Source of the DNA: Henricia sp. BOLD:AAB3569
Taxonomy: Eukaryota; Echinodermata; Asteroidea; Spinulosida; Echinasteridae
DNA length: 64,000 nt
Assembly (NCBI GenBank): GCA_037783545.1
Contig: JBBELK010000970.1
Span: forward strand, 1 to 64,000
Direction: 5' to 3'
A program made the position numbers and the translations under genes. How positions within the stretch are numbered: position 1 is the stretch's first letter; every line of letters starts with the position of its first letter. A model generated the notes under the pieces. That model saw nothing but the letters and a program-made list of their open reading frames with translations, was not told the origin of the DNA and made no database searches. Positions 1-10,808 of the stretch are shown piece after piece.

Positions 1-151
1 TATTGCGCACTTGTCCTAAAAAATTGACAGACTTTCGCCGGGAAATGGCAGAGAAATTTCAGAGTTTAGAAAAAAAAGGGGTTGGCGCTTCCTGGATGCT
101 CCCGCAACCTGCGGCTGTCTGTACACACCTCTTTGGTGTATTCCTGACTCG

Positions 152-163
152 TGCGCATGCTCA
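152..163. promoter_or_regulatory. NRF1-like palindromic motif in each monomer (representative copy)
   Basis: TGCGCATGCTCA differs at one position from the NRF1 palindrome TGCGCATGCGCA. It is present in nearly all full-length monomers of both families. If bound, it would place an NRF1-type site about every 295 bp over at least 64 kb. The match is seen; binding is unproven, and the one mismatch lies in the second half-site. Confidence 0.35.
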
Positions 164-176
164 GTCCTTCGGACTG
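162..176. other. Per-monomer perfect hairpin CAGTCC-TTC-GGACTG (representative copy)
   Basis: A 6 bp perfect inverted repeat with a three-base loop is present in nearly every monomer of both families; the three 79 bp-deleted units lack it. The copy given is in the first unit. Loop variants keep the stem: CTC at 458-472, TTG at 20375-20389 and 20671-20685, TCC at 57458-57472. Stem changes are rare (T for the first C near 3047; GGACAG near 45963 and 49502). It may be structural or chance. Confidence 0.6.
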
Positions 177-594
177 TCGTTGACACGGCCCAGTTTGGGA
201 CGGGATTTTGGTCAAAGTGTGGTCCAAACGTCGGCAAATTTGGAGGTCAAAAAATATTCCGACGAACTTCAAATTTTGCATGCTCCTAACACTCTATATT
301 GCGCACTTGTCCTAAAAAATTGACAGACTTTCGCCGGGAAATGGCAGAGAAATTTCAGAGTTTAGAAAAAAAAGGGGTTGGCGCTTCCTGGATGCTCCCG
401 CAACCTGTGGCTGTCTGTACACACCTCTTTGGTGTATTCCTGACTCGTGCGCATGCTCAGTCCCTCGGACTGTCGTTGACACGGCCCAGTTTGGGACGGG
501 ATTTTGGTCAAAGTGTGGTCCAAACGTCGGCAAATTTGGAGGTCAAAAAATATTCCGACGAACTTCAAATTTTGCATGCTCCAAACACTCTATA

Positions 595-3500
595 TTGCGC
601 ACTTGTCCTAAAAAAATGACAGACTTTCGCCGGGAAATGGCAGAGAAATTTCAGAGTTTAGAAAAAAAAGGGGTTGGCGCTTCCTGGATGCTCCCGCAAC
701 CTGTGGCTGTCTGTACACACCTCTTTGGTGTATTCCTGACTCGTGCGCATGCTCAGTCCTTCGGACTGACGTTGACACGGCCCAGTTTGGGACGGGATTT
801 TGGTCAAAGTGTGGTCCAAACGTCGGCAAATTTGGAGGTCAAAAAATATTCCGACGAACTTCAAATTTTGCATGCTCCAAACACTCTATATTGCGCACTT
901 GTTCTAAAAAATTGACAGACTTTCGCCGGGAAATGGCAGAGAAATTTCAGAGTTTAGAAAAAAAAGGGGTTGGCGCTTCCTGGATGCTCCCGCAACCTGT
1001 GGCTGTCTGTACACACCTCTTTGGTATATTCCTGACTCGTGCGCATGCTCAGTCCTTCGGACTGTCGTTGACACGGCCCAGTTTGGGACGGGATTTTGGT
1101 AAAAGTGTGGTCCAAACGTCGGCAAATTTGGAGGTCAAAAAATATTCCGACGAACTTCAAATTTTGCAAGCTCCAAACACTCTATATTGCGCACTTGTCC
1201 TAAAAAATTGACAGACTTTCGCCGGGAAATGGCAGAGAAATTTCAGAGTTTAGAAAAAAAAAGGGGTTGGCGCTTCCTGGATGCTCCCGCAACCTGTGGC
1301 TGTCTGTACACACCTCTTTGGTGTATTCCTGACTCGTGCGCATGCTCAGTCCTTCGGACTGTCGTTGACACGGCCCAGTTTGGGACGGGATTTTGGTCAA
1401 AGTGTGGTCCAAACGTCGGCAAATTTGGAGGTCAAAAAATATTCCGACGAACTTCAAATTTTGCATGCTCCAAACACTCTATATTGCGCACTTGTCCTAA
1501 AAAATTGACAGACTTTCGCCGGGAAATGGCAGAGAAATTTCAGAGTTTAGAAAAAAAAAGGGGTTGGCGCTTCCTGGATGCTCCCGCAACCTGTGGCTGT
1601 CTGTACACACCTCTTTGGTGTATTCCTGACTCGTGCGCATGCTCAGTCCTTCGGACTGTCGTTGACACGGCCCAGTTTGGGACGGGATTTTGGTCAAAGT
1701 GTGGTCCAAACGTCGGCAAATTTGGAGGTCAACAAATATTCCGACGAACTTCAAATTTTGCACGCTCCAAACACTCTATATTGCGCACTTGTCCTAAAAA
1801 ATTGACAGACTTTCGCCGGGAAATGGCAGAGAAATTTAAGAGTTTAGAAAAAAAGGGGTTGGCGCTTCCTGGATGCTCCCGCAACCTGTGGCTGTCTGTA
1901 CACACCTCTTTGGTGTATTCCTGACTCGTGCGCATGCTCAGTCCTTCGGACTGTCGTTGACACGGCCCAGTTTGGGACGGGATTTTGGTCAAAGTGTGGT
2001 CCAAACGTCGGCAAATTTGGAGGTCAAAAAATATTCCGACGAACTTCAAATTTTGCATGCTTCAAACACTCTATATTGCGCACTTGTCCTAAAAAATTGA
2101 CAGACTTTCGCCGGGAAATGGCAGAGAAATTTCAGAGTTTAGACAAAAAAGGGGTTGGCGCTTCCTGGATGCTCCTGCAACCTGTGGCTGTCTGTACACA
2201 CCTCTTTGGTGTATTCCTGACTCGTGCGCAAATTTGGAGGTCAAAAAAATATTCCGACGAACTTCAAATTTTGCAGGCTCCAAACACTCTATATTGCGCA
2301 CTTGTCCTAAAAAATTGACAGACTTTCGCCGGGAAATGGCAGAGAAATTTCAGAGTTTAGAAAAAAAAGGGGTTGGCGCTTCCTGGATGCTCCCGCAACC
2401 TGTGGCTGTCTGTACACACCTCTTTGGTGTATTCCTGTCTCGTGCGCATGCTCAGTCCTTCGGACTGTCGTTGACACGGCCCAGTTTGGGACGGGATTTT
2501 GGTCAAAGTGTGGTCCAAACGTCGGCAAATTTGGAGGTCAAAAAATATTCCGACGAACTTCAAATTTTGCATGCTCCAAACACTCTATATTGCGCACTTG
2601 TCCTAAAAAATTGACAGACTTTCGCCGGGAAATGGCAGAGAAATTTCAGAGTTTAGAAAAAAAAAGGGGTTGGCGCTTCCTGGATGCTCCCGCAACCTGT
2701 GGCTGTCTGTACACACCTCTTTGGTGCATTCCTGACTCGTGCGCATGCTCAGTCCTTCGGACTGTCGTTGACACGGCCCAGTTTGGGACGGGATTTTGGT
2801 CAAAGTGTGGTCCAAACGTCGGCAAATTTGGAGGTCAAAAAATATTCCGACGAACTTCAAATTTTGCATGCTCCAAACACTCTATATTGCGCACTTGTCC
2901 TAAAAAATTGACAGACTTTCGCCGGGAAATGGCAGAGAAATTTCAGAGTTTAGAACAAAAAGGGGGTTGGCGCTTCCTGGATGCTCCCGCAACCTGTGGC
3001 TGTCTGTACACACCTCTTTGGTGTATTCCTGACTCGTGCGCATGCTTAGTCCTTCGGACTGTCGTTGACACGGCCCAGTTTGGGACGGGATTTTTGTCAA
3101 AGTGTGGTCCAAACGTCGGCAAATTTGGAGGTCAAAAAATATTCCGACGAACTTCAAATTGTGCATGCTCCAAACACTCTATATTGCGCACTTGTCCTAA
3201 AAAATTGACAGACTTTCGCCGGGAAATGGCAGAAAAATTTCAGAGTTTAGAAAAAAAAGGGGTTGGCGCTTCCTGGATGCTCCCGCAACCTGTGGCTGTC
3301 TGTACACACCTCTTTGGTATATTCCTGACTCGTGCGCATGCTCAGTCCTTCGGACTGTCGTTGACACGGCCCAGTTTGGGACGGGATTTTTGTCAAAGTG
3401 TGGTCCAAACGTCGGCAAATTTGGAGGTCAAAAAATATTCCGACGAACTTCAAATTGTGCATGCTCCAAACACTCTATATTGCGCACTTGTCCTAAAAAA

Positions 3501-5553
3501 TTGACAGACTTTCGCCGGGAAATGGCAGAAAAATTTCAGAGTTTAGAAAAAAAAGGGGTTGGCGCTTCATGGATGCTCCCGCAACCTGTGGCTGTCTGTA
3601 CACACCTCTTTGGTATATTCCTGACTCGTGCGCATGCTCAGTCCTTCGGACTGTCGTTGACACGGCCCAGTTTGGGACGGGATTTTGGTCAAAGTGTGGT
3701 CCAAACGTCGGCAAATTTGGAGGTCAAAAAATATTCCGACGAACTTCAAATTTTGCATGCTCCAAACACTCTATATTGCGCACTTGTCCTAAAAAATTGA
3801 CAGACTTTCGCCGGGAAATGGCAGAGAAATTTCAGAGTTTAGAAAAAAAAGGGGTTGGCGCTTCCTGGATGCTCCCGCAACCTGCGGCTGTCTGTACACA
3901 CCTCTTTGGTGTATTCCTGACTCGTGCGCATGCTCAGTCCTTCGGACTGTCGTTGACACGGCCCAGTTTGGGACGGGATTTTGGTCAAAGTGTGGTCCAA
4001 ACGTCGGCAAATTTGGAGGTCAAAAAATATTCCGACGAACTTCAAATTTTGCATGCTCCTAACACTCTATATTGCGCACTTGTCCTAAAAAATTGACAGA
4101 CTTTCGCCGGGAAATGGCAGAGAAATTTCAGAGTTTAGAAAAAAAAGGGGTTGGCGCTTCCTGGATGCTCCCGCAACCTGTGGCTGTCTGTACACACCTC
4201 TTTGGTGTATTCCTGACTCGTGCGCATGCTCAGTCCTTCGGACTGACGTTGACACGGCCCAGTTTGGGACGGGATTTTGGTCAAAGTGTGGTCCAAACGT
4301 CGGCAAATTTGGAGGTCAAAAAATATTCCGACGAACTTCAAATTTTGCATGCTCCAAACACTCTATATTGCGCACTTGTTCTAAAAAATTGACAGACTTT
4401 CGCCGGGAAATGGCAGAGAAATTTCAGAGTTTAGAAAAAAAAGGGGTTGGCGCTTCCTGGATGCTCCCGCAACCTGTGGCTGTCTGTACACACCTCTTTG
4501 GTATATTCCTGACTCGTGCGCATGCTCAGTCCTTCGGACTGTCGTTGACACGGCCCAGTTTGGGACGGGATTTTGGTAAAAGTGTGGTCCAAACGTCGGC
4601 AAATTTGGAGGTCAAAAAATATTCCGACGAACTTCAAATTTTGCAAGCTCCAAACACTCTATATTGCGCACTTGTCCTAAAAAATTGACAGACTTTCGCC
4701 GGGAAATGGCAGAGAAATTTCAGAGTTTAGAAAAAAAAAGGGGTTGGCGCTTCCTGGATGCTCCCGCAACCTGTGGCTGTCTGTACACACCTCTTTGGTG
4801 TATTCCTGACTCGTGCGCATGCTCAGTCCTTCGGACTGTCGTTGACACGGCCCAGTTTGGGACGGGATTTTGGTCAAAGTGTGGTCCAAACGTCGGCAAA
4901 TTTGGAGGTCAAAAAATATTCCGACGAACTTCAAATTTTGCATGCTCCAAACACTCTATATTGCGCACTTGTCCTAAAAAATTGACAGACTTTCGCCGGG
5001 AAATGGCAGAGAAATTTCAGAGTTTAGAAAAAAAAAGGGGTTGGCGCTTCCTGGATGCTCCCGCAACCTGTGGCTGTCTGTACACACCTCTTTGGTGTAT
5101 TCCTGACTCGTGCGCATGCTCAGTCCTTCGGACTGTCGTTGACACAGCCCAGTTTGGGACGGGATTTTGGTCAAAGTGTGGTCCAAACGTCGGCAAATTT
5201 GGAGGTCAACAAATATTCCGACGAACTTCAAATTTTGCACGCTCCAAACACTCTATATTGCGCACTTGTCCTAAAAAATTGACAGACTTTCGCCGGGAAA
5301 TGGCAGAGAAATTTAAGAGTTTAGAAAAAAAAGGGGTTGGCGCTTCCTGGATGCTCCCGCAACCTGTGGCTGTCTGTACACACCTCTTTGGTGTATTCCT
5401 GACTCGTGCGCATGCTCAGTCCTTCGGACTGTCGTTGACACTGCCCAGTTTGGGACGGGATTTTGGTCAAAGTGTGGTCCAAACGTCGGCAAATTTGGAG
5501 GTCAAAAAATATTCCGACGAACTTCAAATTTTGCATGCTTCAAACACTCTATA
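595..5553. repeat. Block duplication in family A, offset 3477 bp (12 monomers, one shortened)
   Basis: Units from 595 to about 2075 recur from 4072 to about 5553 in the same order. Shared marks are GGACTGACGTTG (near 765 and 4242), TTTTGGTAAAAG (near 1096 and 4573), TTGCAAGCTCC, the A9 units, and GAAATTTAAGAG. The offset is short of twelve full monomers because the intervening stretch contains the 79 bp-deleted unit at 2076. Confidence 0.75.
2076..2293. repeat. Family A monomer with 79 bp internal deletion (copy 1)
   Basis: This unit is ~218 bp long. CTCGTGCGCA is joined directly to AATTTGGAGG, removing the stretch from the CATGCTCAG hairpin region to GTCGGC. Both deletion ends carry GCA in intact monomers, so GCA microhomology marks the joint. 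The unit also has TTTAGACAAAAAAGG and one extra A after GGTC. Confidence 0.85.
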
Positions 5554-8222
5554 TTGCGCACTTGTCCTAAAAAATTGACAGACTTTCGCCGGGAAATGGC
5601 AGAGAAATTTCAGAGTTTAGAAAAAAAAGGGGTTGGCGCTTCCTGGATGCTCCCGCAACCTGTGGCTGTCTGTACACACCTCTTTGGTGTATTCCTGACT
5701 CGTGCGCATGCTCAGTCCTTCGGACTGTCGTTGACACGGCCCAGTTTGGGACGGGATTTTGGTCAAAGTGTGGTCCAAACGTCGGCAAATTTGGAGGTCA
5801 ACAAATATTCCGACGAACTTCAAATTTTGCATGCTCCAAACACTCTATATTGCGCACTTGTCCTAAACAATTGACAGACTTTCGCCTGGAAATGGCAGAG
5901 AAATTTCAGAGTTTAGAAAAAAAAAGGGGTTGGCGCTTCCTGGATGCTCCCGCAACCTGTGGCTGTCTGTACACACCTCTTTGGTGTATTCCTGACTCGT
6001 GCGCATGCTCAGTCCTTCGGACTGTCGTTGACACGGCCCAGTTTGGGACGGGATTTTGGTCAAAGTGTGGTCCAAACGTCGGCAAATTTGGAGGTCAAAA
6101 AATATTCCGACGAACTTCAAATTTTGCATGCTTCAAACACTCTATATTGCGCACTTGTCCTAAAAAATTGACAGACTTTCGCCGGGAAATGGCAGAGAAA
6201 TTTCAGAGTTTAGAAAAAAAAGGGGTTGGCGCTTCCTGGATGCTCCCGCAACCTGTGGCTGTCTGTACACACCTCTTTGGTGTATTCCTGACTCGTGCGC
6301 ATGCTCAGTCCTTCGGACTGTCGTTGACACGGCCCAGTTTGGGACGGGATTTTGGTCAAAGTGTGGTCCAAACGTCGGCAAATTTGGAGGTCAACAAATA
6401 TTCCGACGAACTTCAAATTTTGCATGCTCCAAACACTCTATATTGCGCACTTGTCCTAAACAATTGACAGACTTTCGCCGGGAAATGGCAGAGAAATTTC
6501 AGAGTTTAGAAAAAAAAGGGGTTGGCGCTTCCTGGATGCTCCCGCAACCTGTGGCTGTCTGTACACACCTCTTTGGTGTATTCCTGACTCGTGCGCATGC
6601 TCAGTCCTTCGGACTGTCGTTGACACGGCCCAGTTTGGGACGGGATTTTGGTCAAAGTGTTGTCCAAACGTCGGCAAATTTGGAGGTCAAAAAATATTCC
6701 GACGAACTTCAAATTGTGCATGCTCCAAACACTGTATATTGCGCACTTGTCCTAAAAAATTGACAGACTTTCGCCGGGAAATGGCAGAGAAATTTCAGAG
6801 TTTAGAAAAAAAAGGGGTTGGCGCTTCCTGGATGCTCCCGCAACCTGTGGCTGTCTGTACACACCTCTTTGGTGTATTCCTGACTCGTGCGCATGCTCAG
6901 TCCTTCGGACTGTCGTTGACACGGCCCAGTTTGGGACGGGATTTTGGTCAAAGTGTGGTCCAAACGTCGGCAAATTTGGAGGTCAACAAATATTCCGACG
7001 AACTTCAAATTTTGCACGCTCCAAACACTCTATATTGCGCACTTGTCCTAAAAAATTGACAGACTTTCGCCAGGAAATGGCAGAGAAATTTCAGAGTTTA
7101 GAAAAAAAAGGGGTTGGCGCTTCCTGGATGCTCCCGCAACCTGTGGCTGTCTGTACACACCTCTTTGGTGTATTCCTGACTCGTGCGCATGCTCAGTCCT
7201 TCGGACTGTCGTTGACACGGCCCAGTTTGGGACGGGATTTTGGTCAAAGTGTGGTCCAAACGTCGGCAAATTTGGAGGTCAACAAATATTCCGACGAACT
7301 TCAAATTTTGCACGCTCCAAACACTCTATATTGCGCACTTGTCCTAAAAAATTGACAGACTTTCGCCAGGAAATGGCAGAGAAATTTCAGAGTTTAGAAA
7401 GAAAAAAAGGGGTTGGCGCTTCCTGGATGCTCCCGCAACCTGTGGCTGTCTGTACACACCTCTTTGGTGTATTCCTGACTCGTGCGCATGCTCAGTCCTT
7501 CGGACTGTCGTTGACACGGCCCAGTTTGGGACGGGATTTTGGTCAAAGTGTTGTCCAAACGTCGGCAAATTTGGAGGTCAAAAAATATTCCGACGAACTT
7601 CAAATTTTGCATGCTCCAAACACTCTATATTGCGCACTTGTCCTAAAAAATTGACAGACTTTCGCCGGGAAATGGCAGAGAAATTTCAGAGTTTAGAAAA
7701 AAAAGGGGTTGGCGCTTCCTGGATGCTCCCGCAACCTGTGGCTGTCTGTACACACCTCTTTGGTGTATTCCTGACTCGTGCGCATGCTCAGTCCTTCGGA
7801 CTGTCGTTGACACGGCCCAGTTTGGGACGGGATTTTGGTCAAAGTGTGGTCCAAACGTCGGCAAATTTGGAGGTCAAAAAATATTCCGACGAACTTCAAA
7901 TTTTGCATGCTCCAAACACTCTATATTGCGCACTTATCCTAAAAAATTGACAGACTTTCGCCGGGAAATGGCAGAGAAATTTCAGAGTTTAGAAAAAAAA
8001 GGGGGTTGGCGCTTCCTGGATGCTCCCGCAACCTGTGGCTGTCTGTACACACCTCTTTGGTGTATTCCTGACTCGTGCGCATGCTCAGTCCTTCGGACTG
8101 TCGTTGACACGGCCCAGTTTGGGACGGGATTTTGGTCAAAGTGTGGTCCAAACGTCGGCAAATTTGGAGGTCAAAAAATATTCCGACGAACTTCAAATTT
8201 TGCATGCTCCAAACACTCTATA

Positions 8223-8440
8223 TTGCGCACTTGTCCTAAAAAATTGACAGACTTTCGCTGGGAAATGGCAGAGAAATTTCAGAGTTTAGACAAAAAAGGG
8301 GTTGGCGCTTCCTGGATGCTCCTGCAACCTGTGGCTGTCTGTACACACCTCTTTGGTGTATTCCTGACTCGTGCGCAAATTTGGAGGTCAAAAAAATATT
8401 CCGACGAACTTCAAATTTTGCATGCTCCAAACACTCTATA
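8223..8440. repeat. Family A monomer with 79 bp internal deletion (copy 2)
   Basis: Same joint, same extra A and same TTTAGACAAAAAAGG as the unit at 2076, so it is a copy of that event. It differs by TTCGCTGGGAAATGG. The next full-length monomer (8441) shares TTCGCTGGG and a TTTAGACAACAAAGG tract. Confidence 0.85.
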
Positions 8441-9032
8441 TTGCGCACTTGTCCTAAAAAATTGACAGACTTTCGCTGGGAAATGGCAGAGAAATTTCAG
8501 AGTTTAGACAACAAAGGGGTTGGCGCTTCCTGGATGCTCCTGCAACCTGTGGCTGTCTGTACACACCTCTTTGGTATATTCCTGACTCGTGCGCATGCTC
8601 AGTCCTTCGGACTGTCGTTGACACGGCCCAGTTTGGGACGGGATTTTGGTCAAAGTGTGGTCCAAACGTCGGCAAATTTGGAGGTCAAAAAATATTCCGA
8701 CGAACTTCAAATTTTGCATGCTCCAAACACTCTATATTGCGCACTTGTCCTAAAAAATTGACAGACTTTCGCCGGGAAATGGCAGAGAAATTTCAGAGTT
8801 TAGAAAAAAAAGGGGTTGGCGCTTCCTGGATGCTCCCGCAACCTGCGGCTGTCTGTACACACCTCTTTGGTGTATTCCTGACTCGTGCGCATGCTCAGTC
8901 CTTCGGACTGTCGTTGACACGGCCCAGTTTGGGACGGGATTTTGGTCAAAGTGTGGTCCAAACGTCGGCAAATTTGGAGGTCAAAAAATATTCCGACGAA
9001 CTTCAAATTTTGCATGCTCCTAACACTCTATA

Positions 9033-10808
9033 TTGCGCACTTGTCCTAAAAAATTGACAGACTTTCGCCGGGAAATGGCAGAGAAATTTCAGAGTTTAGA
9101 AAAAAAAGGGGTTGGCGCTTCCTGGATGCTCCCGCAACCTGTGGCTGTCTGTACACACCTCTTTGGTGTATTCCTGACTCGTGCGCATGCTCAGTCCCTC
9201 GGACTGTCGTTGACACGGCCCAGTTTGGGACGGGATTTTGGTCAAAGTGTGGTCCAAACGTCGGCAAATTTGGAGGTCAAAAAATATTCCGACGAACTTC
9301 AAATTTTGCATGCTCCAAACACTCTATATTGCGCACTTGTCCTAAAAAAATGACAGACTTTCGCCGGGAAATGGCAGAGAAATTTCAGAGTTTAGAAAAA
9401 AAAGGGGTTGGCGCTTCCTGGATGCTCCCGCAACCTGTGGCTGTCTGTACACACCTCTTTGGTGTATTCCTGACTCGTGCGCATGCTCAGTCCTTCGGAC
9501 TGTCGTTGACACGGCCCAGTTTGGGACGGGATTTTGGTCAAAGTGTGGTCCAAACGTCGGCAAATTTGGAGGTCAAAAAATATTCCGACGAACTTCAAAT
9601 TTTGCATGCTCCAAACACTCTATATTGCGCACTTGTTCTAAAAAATTGACAGACTTTCGCCGGGAAATGGCAGAGAAATTTCAGAGTTTAGAAAAAAAAG
9701 GGGTTGGCGCTTCCTGGATGCTCCCGCAACCTGTGGCTGTCTGTACACACCTCTTTGGTATATTCCTGACTCGTGCGCATGCTCAGTCCTTCGGACTGTC
9801 GTTGACACGGCCCAGTTTGGGACGGGATTTTGGTCAAAGTGTGGTCCAAACGTCGGCAAATTTGGAGGTCAAAAAATATTCCGACGAACTTCAAATTTTG
9901 CATGCTCCTAACACTCTATATTGCGCACTTGTCCTAAAAAATTGACAGACTTTCGCCGGGAAATGGCAGAGAAATTTCAGAGTTTAGAAAAAAAAGGGGT
10001 TGGCGCTTCCTGGATGCTCCCGCAACCTGTGGCTGTCTGTACACACCTCTTTGGTGTATTCCTGACTCGTGCGCATGCTCAGTCCCTCGGACTGTCGTTG
10101 ACACGGCCCAGTTTGGGACGGGATTTTGGTCAAAGTGTGGTCCAAACGTCGGCAAATTTGGAGGTCAAAAAATATTCCGACGAACTTCAAATTTTGCATG
10201 CTCCAAACACTCTATATTGCGCACTTGTCCTAAAAAAATGACAGACTTTCGCCGGGAAATGGCAGAGAAATTTCAGAGTTTAGAAAAAAAAGGGGTTGGC
10301 GCTTCCTGGATGCTCCCGCAACCTGTGGCTGTCTGTACACACCTCTTTGGTGTATTCCTGACTCGTGCGCATGCTCAGTCCTTCGGACTGTCGTTGACAC
10401 GGCCCAGTTTGGGACGGGATTTTGGTCAAAGTGTGGTCCAAACGTCGGCAAATTTGGAGGTCAAAAAATATTCCGACGAACTTCAAATTTTGCATGCTCC
10501 AAACACTCTATATTGCGCACTTGTTCTAAAAAATTGACAGACTTTCGCCGGGAAATGGCAGAGAAATTTCAGAGTTTAGAAAAAAAAGGGGTTGGCGCTT
10601 CCTGGATGCTCCCGCAACCTGTGGCTGTCTGTACACACCTCTTTGGTATATTCCTGACTCGTGCGCATGCTCAGTCCTTCGGACTGTCGTTGACACGGCC
10701 CAGTTTGGGACGGGATTTTGGTCAAAGTGTGGTCCAAACGTCGGCAAATTTGGAGGTCAAAAAATATTCCGACGAACTTCAAATTTTGCAAGCTCCAAAC
10801 ACTCTATA
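9033..10808. repeat. Three-monomer higher-order repeat, two copies (888 bp each)
   Basis: Units 9033, 9329 and 9625 are matched by 9921, 10217 and 10513. The marks are TCAGTCCCTCGG in the first unit, AAAAAAATGACAG at the start of the second, and TTGTTCT with GGTATATTCC in the third. The copies differ only near their ends (CATGCTCCTAAC versus CAAGCTCCAAAC). Confidence 0.8.

Noticed and set aside
30-60. CENP-B box in TTTCGCCGGGAAATGGC or GTCGTTGACACGGCCC
   Set aside because: Neither fits the core TTCG-N4-A-N2-CGGG; each needs a gap or at least two mismatches in essential positions. A centromeric role cannot be argued from this.
190-245. tRNA-type internal promoter (B box) or SINE origin in GGTCAAAGTGTGGTCC
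   Set aside because: The closest matches to the B-box core have two or more mismatches, there is no A box at suitable spacing, and no tRNA-like fold is apparent.
295-330. Monomer as a MITE or DNA transposon with GTGCGCA/TGCGCAC ends
   Set aside because: The inverted repeat is only 7 bp and internal to the periodic unit, with no target-site duplication. Inverted repeats of this size are expected by chance in a unit of this length.
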